The notes beneath the pieces were generated by a model that saw nothing but the letters and a program-made list of their open reading frames with translations, was not told the DNA's origin and did no database searches. Source: Frateuria sp. Soil773 (lineage in GTDB: Bacteria > Pseudomonadota > Gammaproteobacteria > Xanthomonadales > Rhodanobacteraceae). Taken from it: 42,388 bases of DNA. The stretch spans positions 44,698-87,085 of the forward strand of contig NZ_LMSL01000040.1 of the NCBI RefSeq assembly GCF_001428405.1, in the 5' to 3' direction. The position numbers were made by a program, and so were the translations under genes. Position 1 is the stretch's first letter. Every line of letters begins with the position of its first letter. Positions 8,337-16,459 of the stretch are shown here, one piece after another.

Positions 8337-10019
8337 ATGTGTTCGATTTTTGGAATGTTCGACCTGCAGCCGGGCGACGACCTGACGGCCCTGCGCCGGC
8401 AGGCGCTGGAACTGTCGCAGCGCCAGCGCCACCGCGGGCCGGACTGGAGCGGGGTGTTCGTCGATGCTGGGGTGATCCTGGTGCACGAGCGCCTGGCCAT
8501 CGTCGACCCGGCCAGCGGCGCGCAGCCGCTGCGCTCGCGCGACGACGCGCTGGCGCTGGCGGTGAACGGCGAGATCTACAACCACCGCGAACTGCGCGCG
8601 GCCAGCGGCTACGACTTCACCACCGGCTCGGACTGCGAGGTGATCAACGCCTTGTACCGCGAACACGGCGCGGCGGCGTTCCTGGAGCACGGCCTGCCGC
8701 GACTGAACGGCATCTTCGCCTTCGCACTGTGGGACGGCGCGGCGCGGCGCTACCTGATCGCGCGCGACCCCATCGGCGTGTGCCCGCTGTACTGGGGCCA
8801 CGACGTGCAAGGGCGGTTGTGCGTGGCCTCGGAGATGAAGGCGCTGGCCGGCGTCTGCGCCGACGTGGCGGCGTTCCCTCCCGGCCACGTGTACGACAGC
8901 GCCAGCGGCGAGTTGCGCAGCTACTACGCCAGGCCGTGGCGCGACTACGCGGCGACGAAAGGCCGTGCCCCCGCCGCGGGCGAGTTGCGCCGGGCGTTCG
9001 AGCAGGCCGTGCACCGCCAGTTGATGACCGACGTGCCCTACGGCGTATTGCTGTCCGGCGGGCTGGATTCCTCGCTGGTCGCCGCCTGCGCCGCGAAGTT
9101 CGCGCGCGAGCGCATCGAGGACAACGACCGCAGCGAGGCCTGGTGGCCGCGCCTGCATTCCTTCGCGATCGGGCTGGAGGGATCGCCCGACCTGGCCGCC
9201 GCCCAGGTCGCCGCCGACGCGCTGGGCACCGTGCACCACGGCTTCGTCTACACCTTCTGGGAAGGACTGGACGCGCTGCCGGAGGTGATCCGCCACATCG
9301 AGACCTACGACGTCACCACCATCCGCGCCGCCACGCCGATGTTCCTGCTGGCGCGGCGGATCAAGGCGATGGGGGTGAAGATGGTGCTGTCCGGCGAGGG
9401 CTCGGATGAGCTCTTTGGCGGCTACCTGTACTTCCACAAGGCGCCGTCGGCGGAAGCCTTCCACGAGGAGACCGTGCGCAAGCTCGACGCGCTGCACAGC
9501 TACGACTGCCTGCGCGCGAACAAGGCGATGATGGCCTGGGGCGTGGAAGCGCGCGTGCCGTTCCTCGACCTGGAATTCGTCGACGTGGCGATGGGCCTGG
9601 ACGCCGCGCACAAGATGGCCGGCCACGGCCGCATCGAGAAGCACGTGCTGCGCGAGGCGTTCGAGGGCGCGCTGCCGAAGGAGATCCTGTGGCGCCAGAA
9701 GGAGCAGTTCAGCGACGGCGTGGGCTATGGCTGGATCGACGGGCTGAAGGCGCATGCCGAACAGGCGGTGAGCGACCGCGAATTCGCCGCGGCCGCCGCG
9801 CGCTACCCGTTCAACACGCCGGCGACCAAGGAGGCGTACTTCTACCGCCGGATTTTCGAGCAGCACTTTCCGGGCGAGGCCTGCGCCGCCACCGTGCCGG
9901 GAGGCAAGTCGATCGCCTGCTCCTCGCCCGCGGCGTTGGCGTGGGACCCGGCCTTCGCCGGCATGGCCGACCCTTCCGGGCGCGCCGTGCGCGGTGTCCA
10001 CGCGCAGGCGCTGGCCTGA
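8337..10019 (+). CDS. asnB: asparagine synthase (glutamine-hydrolysing)
   Basis: A 560-residue class II glutamine amidotransferase that makes asparagine from aspartate, ATP and glutamine. The start MCSIFGMF puts the nucleophile Cys at position 2, which fixes the start at 8337 rather than the upstream in-frame ATG at 8232 (that one would run through the terminator). The glutaminase domain has RHRGPDWSG and AVNGEIYNH; the synthetase domain has SGGLDSS (240-246), the ATP-pyrophosphatase P-loop, then SGEGSDELFGGYLYFHKAP and GVEARVPFLD. Closely parallels E. coli AsnB (554 residues). It follows the Asn-rich leader and terminator, implying attenuation control by charged tRNA-Asn. The next gene, on the minus strand, converges on it. 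Confidence 0.95.
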   Translation: MCSIFGMFDLQPGDDLTALRRQALELSQRQRHRGPDWSGVFVDAGVILVHERLAIVDPASGAQPLRSRDDALALAVNGEIYNHRELRAASGYDFTTGSDCEVINALYREHGAAAFLEHGLPRLNGIFAFALWDGAARRYLIARDPIGVCPLYWGHDVQGRLCVASEMKALAGVCADVAAFPPGHVYDSASGELRSYYARPWRDYAATKGRAPAAGELRRAFEQAVHRQLMTDVPYGVLLSGGLDSSLVAACAAKFARERIEDNDRSEAWWPRLHSFAIGLEGSPDLAAAQVAADALGTVHHGFVYTFWEGLDALPEVIRHIETYDVTTIRAATPMFLLARRIKAMGVKMVLSGEGSDELFGGYLYFHKAPSAEAFHEETVRKLDALHSYDCLRANKAMMAWGVEARVPFLDLEFVDVAMGLDAAHKMAGHGRIEKHVLREAFEGALPKEILWRQKEQFSDGVGYGWIDGLKAHAEQAVSDREFAAAAARYPFNTPATKEAYFYRRIFEQHFPGEACAATVPGGKSIACSSPAALAWDPAFAGMADPSGRAVRGVHAQALA

Positions 10020-10034
10020 TCGGTGCCGGACCGG

Positions 10035-11291
10035 TCAGCGCAGGTTGGCGTGCAGCAACTGGCAACTGTGGCGGCCGGGGAAGTCGAAATAGAAGTCCAT
10101 GTCGCCCAGCGCGCCGCTGCCCAGCACGTAGTGCCAGGGCAGGGCGGCGTCCTTGAAGACGCCGAAGGTCATCTCGATCGGCTGGCCGGAGATCTCCACG
10201 CGCGCGGTGGCCTGGCCGACGCGGGCCGCATGCAGGCGCGGCCCGATGTCGTGCAGGCGCACCCGGTGGGCGTAGGTGGAGACCAGTTCCTGCATCGCCG
10301 GCCCGTCTGCGCTGAGGTAGAACGCGCTGCCGCTGTCGATCAGCACAGTGCGCAGCGTGCCGTCGATGGACAGCGCCACGGTGGCGCGGATCGAATTGCC
10401 CCACAGGTCGCTGGCGATCAGCAGCGGCTGTTCGCAGGCCGGGCGGTTCGACGGGGTACGGTAGACGGTGATCGCGTCCTGTGCGATGCGGAACGCGCCC
10501 AGCGTCTTCAGCACGTCCAGCCCGATCAAGCGGGATCGGGAGGTTCCGACCCATACTGGCACGTGATGCAGGGTGACCGGGCCGATGGCGAGGCGGTCGA
10601 GCATGCCGGCCTCGAGGTCCACATCGCGCGACAGGAAGCCGTTGGTGCGCCTGTCGCGGCCCAGCATGCGCACGCCCAGGCGCCTGGCGGTGGTGGCGTC
10701 GAGCACGATGTCGCTGGCGCCGGTGTCCACCACCAGCCGCGCTTTTGCGCCATTGGCGGCCACTTCCAGGGCGCCGCGGTTGTCGCCCGGCGCGTGCTCC
10801 AGCGGCAGGACTTCATCCTGCCCCGGCAGTTCCACGGTGAAGGCCGCTTCGCCGGTACGGGACTTGACGTAGTCGCGCAGGCGGTCGAGTTCCGGCTTCG
10901 GCATGCTTCCCGCGAAACGTTCGACAATGGCGGTTTCGGCCGCGTCGGCCACCGCACGGCCTTCGCGCAGGCGCAGGTTGCCGTTGTCGAACAGGGCGCA
11001 GAAGTACGCGTAGCCCGGCTGGCTGGCGGACAGGGAGCGCTCGCAGGTCTGTGCGATTTCGCTGGAGCGGTCGAGGTTGTAGTGGATGCGTTCCAGCCCT
11101 ATCGCGGCAAGCGCGCGGGCCGCGTCATCCGGCGGGTGCCGGTACAGTTCGGCGAGCGCCGGGACGTCGGCGGTGGCGACCGCCCGTCGCACGGTCTGGA
11201 CGAGCGGCGCTTCGTCGGGTGCGGCGGCCGCGGCCAGTCCCGCGGCCGACAGCATCCATCCGCCGCATAGCCATCTGGCGATCGATCGCAT
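10035..11291 (-). CDS. secreted retropepsin-like aspartic protease, two domains
   Basis: A 418-residue exported protein with a signal peptide (cleavage near residue 23). An N-terminal helical region of about 130 residues may be Sel1/TPR-like. It is followed by two retropepsin-like domains: the first has VVDTGASDIVLD (Asp189) with the flap/loop motif LIGLDVLKTLG, the second has VLIDSGSAFYLS (Asp319). A single chain with two DTG/DSG-type motifs can fold as an internal pseudodimer, as pepsins do. The substrate is unknown; a periplasmic housekeeping or regulatory protease is a guess. It is transcribed divergently from prfB, with a good -10 in the gap, and converges on asnB. Confidence 0.82.
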   Translation of the reverse strand: MRSIARWLCGGWMLSAAGLAAAAAPDEAPLVQTVRRAVATADVPALAELYRHPPDDAARALAAIGLERIHYNLDRSSEIAQTCERSLSASQPGYAYFCALFDNGNLRLREGRAVADAAETAIVERFAGSMPKPELDRLRDYVKSRTGEAAFTVELPGQDEVLPLEHAPGDNRGALEVAANGAKARLVVDTGASDIVLDATTARRLGVRMLGRDRRTNGFLSRDVDLEAGMLDRLAIGPVTLHHVPVWVGTSRSRLIGLDVLKTLGAFRIAQDAITVYRTPSNRPACEQPLLIASDLWGNSIRATVALSIDGTLRTVLIDSGSAFYLSADGPAMQELVSTYAHRVRLHDIGPRLHAARVGQATARVEISGQPIEMTFGVFKDAALPWHYVLGSGALGDMDFYFDFPGRHSCQLLHANLR

Positions 11292-11318
11292 CTTCAGCCC
11301 CCGGTCCGGTTTGCGGCG

Positions 11319-11324
11319 AGTATA
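11319..11324 (-). promoter_or_regulatory. -10 box for the retropepsin-like gene
   Basis: TATACT on the minus strand, 28 bases before the ATG at 11291, is a near-consensus -10. The -35 region is poor. Confidence 0.4.
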
Positions 11325-11396
11325 GCCGCCAGGCCATCCAGGCCGGCTGGAGGCTCTGCTACCATGGGCGGCCGAATTTCCCGCACCGGTTCAACC

Positions 11397-12522
11397 ATGA
11401 TCGAGACCAATCCGATCCTCGCGCAGATCGCGGACCTCACGGCCCGCGTCGAGTCGCTTAGGGGGTATCTTTGACTACGCCACCAAGCGCGAGCGCCTGG
11501 AGGAAGTAAGCCGCGAGCTGGAAAGCCCCACCGTGTGGGACGATCCGCCGCGCGCGCAGGAGCTGGGCCGCGAGCGCGCCCGCCTGGACACCGTGGTCAC
11601 CGGCATCGACGAGCTGACCGCCGGCCTGTCCGACGCGAAGGAACTGCTCGACATGGCCGCCGCCGACGGCGACGAGGACACCGTCAACTCGGTCGCCGGC
11701 GACGTGGAAAAGCTCGAGGCCCGCGTGGGCAAGCTCGAGTTCCAGCGCATGTTCTCCGGCAAGATGGACGCGACGAACGCCTTCGTCGACATCCAGGCCG
11801 GCGCCGGCGGCACCGAGGCGCAGGACTGGGCCGAGATGCTGCTGCGCATGTACCTGCGCTGGGCCGAGTCGCGCGGCTGGAAGGTCGAGTTGATGGAAGT
11901 CTCCGGCGGCGACGTGGCCGGCATCAAGTCCGCCACTTTCCGCGTCGAGGGCGACTACGCCTACGGCTGGCTGAAGACCGAGATCGGCGTGCACCGGCTG
12001 GTGCGCAAGAGCCCGTTCGATTCGGACAACCGCCGCCACACCAGCTTCACCTCGGTGTTCGTGTCGCCGGAAGTCGACGACGACATCGACATCGAGATCA
12101 ACCCGGCCGACCTCAAGACCGACGTCTACCGCTCGTCCGGCGCCGGCGGCCAGCACGTCAACAAGACCGAGTCGGCGGTGCGCATCACCCACATCCCGAC
12201 CAACACCGTGGTGGCCTGCCAGACCGAGCGCAGCCAGCACGCCAACCGCGACCGCGCGATGAAGATGCTGGCGGCCAAGCTGTACGAGTTGGAGATGCAG
12301 AAGCGCAACGCCGAGAAGGACGCGCTGGAAGCCACCAAGTCCGACATCGGCTGGGGCAGCCAGATCCGCAACTACGTGCTCGACCAGAGCCGCATCAAGG
12401 ACTTGCGCACCGGCGTCGAACGCACCGATACGCAGAAGGTGCTGGACGGCGACCTGGACGAGTTCATCGAGGCGAGCCTGAAATCCGGCCTGGATGCCGG
12501 CGCCAAGCGCGTCGATGCCTGA
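11397..12522 (+). CDS. prfB: peptide chain release factor 2 with programmed +1 frameshift
   Basis: RF2 releases nascent peptides at UGA and UAA codons. The ORF starts at ATG 11397 and meets an in-frame TGA at 11472 after 25 codons. The site CTTAGGGGGTATCTTTGAC is the classic autoregulatory signal: a Shine-Dalgarno-like AGGGGG three bases before slippery CTT, then TGA and C. Shifting +1 after CTT (11469-11471) resumes at GAC (11473) and runs to 12522, giving 374 residues. Domain motifs include [15 protein letters not shown] with the SPF anticodon tripeptide, and [16 protein letters not shown] with the catalytic GGQ. An automated call from the downstream frame alone loses the N-terminus. lysS follows after one small gene. 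Confidence 0.97.
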
Positions 12523-12564
12523 CAAGGGCCGGCGTTCCGTTCCCACCCTGACGAGGTAGCCAGC

Positions 12565-12915
12565 ATGAGTGCCAGAAAGGTCTGCAGCATCCTGCTTGCC
12601 AGCGCCGCGCTGGCGGCATCCGCCGCGGCCGCGCAGGAGAGCGCCGGCCAGGAGATCAAGCAAGGCACGAAGGACGTCGGCCACGGCGTCGCCGACGGTG
12701 CCCGTGCGGTGGGCCACGCCACCCGCGACGTGGCGAAGAAGGTCGGCCACGGCGCCAAGGATGCCGGCACCGGCATTGGCCACGGTGCGAAGAAGGCCGG
12801 TATCGCCGTCGGCCATGGCGCGAGGGATGCCGGCATCGCCATCGGCCACGGTGCGAAGGAAGGCTGGGAAGCGACAAGGGACGCGACCAGGAAAGTGTTC
12901 GGCAAGGGCAATTGA
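12565..12915 (+). CDS. secreted 11-residue repeat protein
   Basis: A 116-residue protein with a signal peptide ([23 protein letters not shown]) and a mature region made of tandem 11-residue units: [66 protein letters not shown], then a decaying RDATRKV tail. The period of 11 with alternating Ala/Gly, charged residues and Val/Ile resembles LEA-type or apolipoprotein-like amphipathic repeats, suggesting a membrane- or stress-associated periplasmic protein; this is inference. The ribosome site GACGAGG lies eight bases before the ATG. It sits between prfB and lysS and may be cotranscribed with prfB. Confidence 0.82.
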   Translation: MSARKVCSILLASAALAASAAAAQESAGQEIKQGTKDVGHGVADGARAVGHATRDVAKKVGHGAKDAGTGIGHGAKKAGIAVGHGARDAGIAIGHGAKEGWEATRDATRKVFGKGN

Positions 12916-12926
12916 CCGCCCTTTGG

Positions 12927-13028
12927 CCCGTTCGCGCCGGGCATGGCTTGCGAAAGCAGGCGGAGTCGAAGCGCCCTGCGACGGCCCTTCGACTTCGGCC
13001 CTGGGGGCCTACGCTCAGGGCGAACGGG
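12927..13028. repeat. palindromic interspersed repeat upstream of lysS
   Basis: Outer inverted arms CCCGTTCGC (12927-12935) and GCGAACGGG (13020-13028) enclose inner inverted arms GTCGAAG and CTTCGAC. The layout and phrases such as CCCTTCGACTTCG and GCTCAGGGCGAACGGG match a class of dispersed palindromic repeats common in high-GC proteobacteria (recalled). No ORF is disrupted. Confidence 0.55.
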
Positions 13029-13081
13029 TTTACTTTAGACATGCAGCCACCGGCACAAGCGCCGGCCACCACGGAAGCCCC

Positions 13082-14605
13082 ATGAGCGAGACCACCGAGA
13101 CCCAGCCTGCCGTTGACGAGAACAAGCTGATTGCCGAGCGCCGCGAGAAACTCACGGCGCTGCGCGGGCAGGGCATCGCGTTTCCCAACGACTTCAAGGT
13201 GGACAGCTTTGCCGGCGACCTGCAAAGCGAGTTCGACGACAGGGAAGCGCATACCGCCGAGGCCATCGAGGCCGCCGCGCGCCGCGTGAAGATCGCCGGC
13301 CGCATCGTGCTCAAGCGCGTGCAGGGCAAGGTCAGCTTCGCCCAGTTGCAGGACATGAGCGGCCGCATCCAATTGTTCATCCACCAGGGCACGGTGGGCG
13401 AGGCGGCCTACGAGGCGTTCAAGGGCTGGGACATGGGCGACATCGTGGGCGCCGAGGGCGTGCTGATGCGCACCAAGACCGGCGAGCTGTCGGTGAAGGT
13501 GGACGTGCTGCGCCTGCTCACCAAGAGCCTGCGCCCGCTGCCCGACAAGCACCACGGCATGGCCGACGTGGAGCAGCGCTACCGCCAGCGCTACGTCGAC
13601 CTGATCGTGACCCAGGAAGCGCGCGACACCTTCCAGAAGCGCTCGCGCATCATCGGCTTCATGCGCAAGTGGCTGGAGGCCGAGCCGCGCCGCTTCATGG
13701 AAGTGGAGACGCCGATGATGCACGTCATCCCCGGCGGCGCCACGGCCAAGCCGTTCGTCACCCACCACAACGCGTTGGACATGGACCTCTACCTGCGCGT
13801 GGCGCCGGAGCTTTACCTGAAGCGCCTGGTGGTGGGCGGCTTCGACCGCGTCTACGAGATCAACCGCAATTTCCGCAACGAGGGCGTGTCCACCCGGCAC
13901 AACCCCGAGTTCACCATGCTGGAGCTGTACCAGGCCTACGCCACCTACGACGAGATCATGGACCTCACCGAGAACGTGATCCGCGAGACGGCGAAGCAGG
14001 TTATCGGCACCACCGAGCTGACCTGGGAAGGCGCCAGGATCGATGTGGGTCCGGCCTTCCGCCGCTGGACGATGGAAGACGCCGTGCTGGAGCACAACCC
14101 GCAGATCGGGCGTGGGGAACTGCGCGACCGCGAAGCAATGGCCGCGCATGCGAAGCGCCTCGGCGTGCAGGTCAAGGACGGCTACGGCTGGGGCAAGCTG
14201 CTCCTGGAAATCTTCGAGAAGACGGTCGAGCACACCCTGGTCCAGCCCACCTTCATCACCCAGCATCCGGTGGAGGTGTCGCCGCTGGCGCGCGAGAACG
14301 ATGCCGACAAGGGCATCACCGACCGCTTCGAGCTGTTCGTCAACGGCAAGGAGCTTGCCAACGGCTTCTCCGAATTGAACGACCCGGAGGACCAGGCCGC
14401 GCGCTTCCAGGCCCAGGTCGCCGCCAAGGACGCCGGCGACGACGAGGCCATGCACTTCGATGCCGACTACATCCGCGCGCTGGAAGTGGGCCTGCCGCCC
14501 ACCGGCGGCCTCGGCATCGGCATCGACCGGCTGGTGATGCTGCTCACCGACTCGGCCTCGATCCGCGACGTGCTGCTGTTCCCATACATGCGGCCGGAAG
14601 CCTGA
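13082..14605 (+). CDS. lysS: lysyl-tRNA synthetase, class II
   Basis: A 507-residue class II aminoacyl-tRNA synthetase that charges tRNA-Lys. An OB-fold anticodon-binding domain is at the N-terminus ([22 protein letters not shown], about residues 64-85). The catalytic domain has motif 1 around [10 protein letters not shown], motif 2 [18 protein letters not shown], and motif 3 [17 protein letters not shown] near the C-terminus. The start ATG at 13082 gives [21 protein letters not shown], like other proteobacterial LysS proteins; an upstream in-frame extension belongs to the repeat region. prfB-lysS proximity is widespread in bacteria, including E. coli. Confidence 0.96.
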   Translation: MSETTETQPAVDENKLIAERREKLTALRGQGIAFPNDFKVDSFAGDLQSEFDDREAHTAEAIEAAARRVKIAGRIVLKRVQGKVSFAQLQDMSGRIQLFIHQGTVGEAAYEAFKGWDMGDIVGAEGVLMRTKTGELSVKVDVLRLLTKSLRPLPDKHHGMADVEQRYRQRYVDLIVTQEARDTFQKRSRIIGFMRKWLEAEPRRFMEVETPMMHVIPGGATAKPFVTHHNALDMDLYLRVAPELYLKRLVVGGFDRVYEINRNFRNEGVSTRHNPEFTMLELYQAYATYDEIMDLTENVIRETAKQVIGTTELTWEGARIDVGPAFRRWTMEDAVLEHNPQIGRGELRDREAMAAHAKRLGVQVKDGYGWGKLLLEIFEKTVEHTLVQPTFITQHPVEVSPLARENDADKGITDRFELFVNGKELANGFSELNDPEDQAARFQAQVAAKDAGDDEAMHFDADYIRALEVGLPPTGGLGIGIDRLVMLLTDSASIRDVLLFPYMRPEA

Positions 14606-14647
14606 CGCTTCCGCGCCATGGGGTGACATGGCGCAGGGCGATACGAC

Positions 14648-14682
14648 GCGAAGGCCCGCCGGATGGCGGGCCTTCGCCGTTT
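14648..14682 (+). terminator. intrinsic terminator of lysS
   Basis: Perfect 13-bp stem (14648-14660 with 14665-14677), loop GGAT, followed by CGTTT. About 40 bases after the lysS stop. The short T-run overlaps the stop of the minus-strand remnant. Confidence 0.75.
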
Positions 14683-14990
14683 CAGGCGGTCGCCGGCAGC
14701 GCGGACAGGTGCCGGATGCGCCGGCGCAGCAGCACCATCTGCAGCACCGTCGCACCGCTGGAAACCAGCCAGTACGGGCCCAGCAGGCCGGCCACCATGT
14801 GCCACACCATGAAGAATGTGGACAACACCGGCAGCCGCTGCATCGCCGCGCGCCTGCTCCGGCAGCATCGGGTTCAGCATCGCCGCGGCCAGGCTCAGGG
14901 CCGTCACCTGCAGGGCCAGCGCGAGATCCGGGTGCGCCAGCCTGGGCCGCCAGGTCCTTGGCATGCCGCTGGCGCAGCGATTCCCCCGCC
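14682..14990 (-). pseudogene. decayed membrane protein, possibly YidC/Oxa1-like
   Basis: Reading the minus strand, coding-like sequence continues through three frames: first LRQRHAKDLAAQA, then DLALALQVTALSLAAAMLNP and MLPEQAR, then from about 14843 MQRLPVLSTFFMVWHMVAGL, GPYWLVSSGATVLQMVLLRRR and a stop at 14682. Joined, these read as the C-terminal part of one membrane protein, resembling the last two helices of YidC/Oxa1 insertases. At least two frameshifts and the missing N-terminus indicate a pseudogene, unless sequencing errors are involved. The last 53 codons are open from an internal ATG. Upstream (14990-15150) I see no coding continuation. Confidence 0.45.
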
Positions 14991-15165
14991 GAGTGTATTG
15001 CCGATCCCGTCGACGTAAATTGCGCAGCATGGGTTTCAAGCCGGCGCCGCCATGTCTTATGGCACTGTCCGGAATGGCGCCGCCCGGCGCGACGCGGCTT
15101 CCGCGTTCCAGGATCACGAAAATGAACGTTCCTTAGATTGTGTCGGGTGCGTGAATGCGCCACGA

Positions 15166-15181
15166 TGTGATCGCGGTCACG
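15166..15181. promoter_or_regulatory. CRP/Clp-like binding site
   Basis: TGTGATCGCGGTCACG matches the CRP-family pattern TGTGA-N6-TCACA at nine of ten half-site positions. Xanthomonadales carry the CRP homologue Clp, which recognises the same half-sites and responds to cyclic di-GMP in Xanthomonas (established). The site is 25 bases upstream of the preferred start (15206) of the next gene, so it would suit repression of that gene or regulation of an opposite-strand promoter better than class II activation of it. Confidence 0.5.
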
Positions 15182-15205
15182 CAGGGGTGGCCGGGAGCGA
15201 TCGAC

Positions 15206-15403
15206 ATGGTGATGCTTTTGGCGGGTACCGTGATGGGTACCGGGCTGATCGCAGGGATGCTTCTGAACCTCTTGGAAAACCACAACAGCCGGCGCCGCAA
15301 GCCGCCGCTGCCGGCACCGCCGCCGCGCGAACTGGTGTCCTGGAGTTCGTCGGCACGGACGCGGCGCGAAGACGAACTGGCGCGCCGGCAGCTGATGTCC
15401 TGA
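15206..15403 (+). CDS. small single-pass membrane protein
   Basis: A 65-residue hypothetical protein: one hydrophobic helix (MVMLLAGTVMGTGLIAGMLL) followed by a basic, proline-rich, probably cytoplasmic tail (RRRKPPLPAPPPRE, then RTRREDELARRQLMS). I choose ATG 15206, preceded by GGGAGCGA, over ATG 15155, which has no ribosome site and would place the Clp-like box inside the coding region. No family recognised. A helix plus charged tail could make it a small regulator or assembly subunit, but nothing in the context shows that. Confidence 0.5.
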   Translation: MVMLLAGTVMGTGLIAGMLLNLLENHNSRRRKPPLPAPPPRELVSWSSSARTRREDELARRQLMS

Positions 15404-15716
15404 TGCCCGTTGCCTGATGCGACCGTTCCATGCCGGCAACGGCATGGGAGCGGCTCGTCGGCCCGCATGCCACCGGACCGCAGCCGTTGGCATGGCACGA
15501 AACCCGCAGTGTTCGCACGCTGGAGCTGGCAGGCAAGCAACCCCGGCGACTTGGCGCCGCGTCATCGGAGGACGACGACCCGTCCGGCAGTCTTTGCCGG
15601 CGCCGGCAGCGCCATGCCCATGACCGCTCCGCGCCATGGCGGCAATTCGGGCCGCGAGGCGCCAGTCCGGCGGCGCCGTCGGCTAAAATCGCCGTTTCAC
15701 TGCACGGAGTTGGACC
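15404..15716. other. gap with promoter of the yciI-bolA pair
   Basis: No convincing gene. Near the right end TAAAAT (15684-15689) is a good -10 box, with transcription expected from about 15696, followed by a GGAG ribosome site eight bases before the yciI-like ATG. The -35 region is weak. The rest shows no repeat or structure I can support. Confidence 0.45.
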
Positions 15717-16019
15717 ATGTGGTTTGCGATCATCGCCGAGGACCGTCCCGGCACGCTGGACCAGCGCCTCGCCGCGCGTGGGGCGCACCTGGACCGGCTG
15801 AACCGGCTGCAGGACGAGGGGCGCATGCTGCTGGCCGGCCCGTTTCCGGCGATCGAATCGGAGAACCCGGGCCCGGCCGGCTTCACCGGCAGCCTGATCA
15901 TCGCCGAGTTCGCCACTCAGGCCGAGGCCGAAAGCTGGGCCAAGGCCGATCCGTACGTCGCGGCCGGCGTATACGCCCAGGTCAGCGTCAAGCCGTTCCG
16001 CAAGACGCTGCCGGCATGA
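15717..16019 (+). CDS. YciI-like family protein
   Basis: A 100-residue YciI/YCII-domain protein (ferredoxin-like alpha-beta barrel). Typical features are the N-terminal strand MWFAIIAEDRPGTLDQRL, the His in ARGAHLDRLNRL (the conserved His/Asp pair of the family), GRMLLAGPFPA, GSLIIAEFATQAEAESWAKADPY and VKPF near the end. The family is small and cytoplasmic; its general biochemical role is not established. The stop overlaps the bolA ATG (ATGA), so the two are translationally coupled, an arrangement seen in other gammaproteobacteria. Confidence 0.88.
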   Translation: MWFAIIAEDRPGTLDQRLAARGAHLDRLNRLQDEGRMLLAGPFPAIESENPGPAGFTGSLIIAEFATQAEAESWAKADPYVAAGVYAQVSVKPFRKTLPA

Positions 16020-16288
16020 CCGCAACGGCGGCGCCCATGGCCGAGCAGATCCGCCAGCGCCTCGCCGGCGCGCTGGCGCCGAGCGAGCTGGAGGTGCTGG
16101 ACGAAGGCCACAAGCACGCCGGCCACGCCAATGCCGGCAAGGGCCACTTCCACGTACGCATCGTCAGCGCGGCCTTCGCCGGCGTGTCGCCGCTGAAACG
16201 GCACCGGATGGTGTACGAGGCCCTGCAGGGCCTGATGGACAACGGCATCCACGCGCTGTCCATCGACGCCGGCGTCCCGCGCGGCTGA
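16016..16288 (+). CDS. bolA: BolA family protein
   Basis: A 90-residue BolA-fold protein. The family pattern is present: LEVLDEGHKHAGH (invariant His region), GKGHFHVRIVSAAFAGVSPLKRHRMVYEAL with the class II KH-like helix-turn-helix, and IHALSIDAGVP. BolA proteins pair with monothiol glutaredoxins to bind or move [2Fe-2S] clusters and influence envelope and stress genes. The start ATG 16016 overlaps the yciI stop; an internal ATG (16037) is also possible. No glutaredoxin gene is nearby. Confidence 0.92.
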   Translation: MTATAAPMAEQIRQRLAGALAPSELEVLDEGHKHAGHANAGKGHFHVRIVSAAFAGVSPLKRHRMVYEALQGLMDNGIHALSIDAGVPRG

Positions 16289-16459
16289 ACCACGGGCCCG
16301 GGGTACGGCCCGCCCGCCGCGGGCGGACCGGCCATGCCCGCCACGAGCGCAGGCGCCACCCCGGCCGGCGAATTGCGCCACAATAGAAGCACTTGGCACA
16401 TTGCCTCCCGGCGCCGCTGACGTGGCGGCCGCCCCTTTTCCGGAACCCGTCATCCACGC

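Noticed and set aside
9940-9975. AWDPAFAGM near the end of AsnB looks like the translated WIPAFAGMT repeat seen at 50-85.
   Set aside because: E. coli AsnB has the equivalent conserved segment (WDEAFKKM-DPSGRAV) at this place, so it is native coding sequence and not an inserted repeat.
8136-10001. A 621-codon minus-strand open frame across asnB.
   Set aside because: Shadow of asnB; no start signals and no domain.
12656-15637. A 993-codon minus-strand open frame across lysS.
   Set aside because: Shadow of lysS and the repeat protein; repetitive low-complexity translation.
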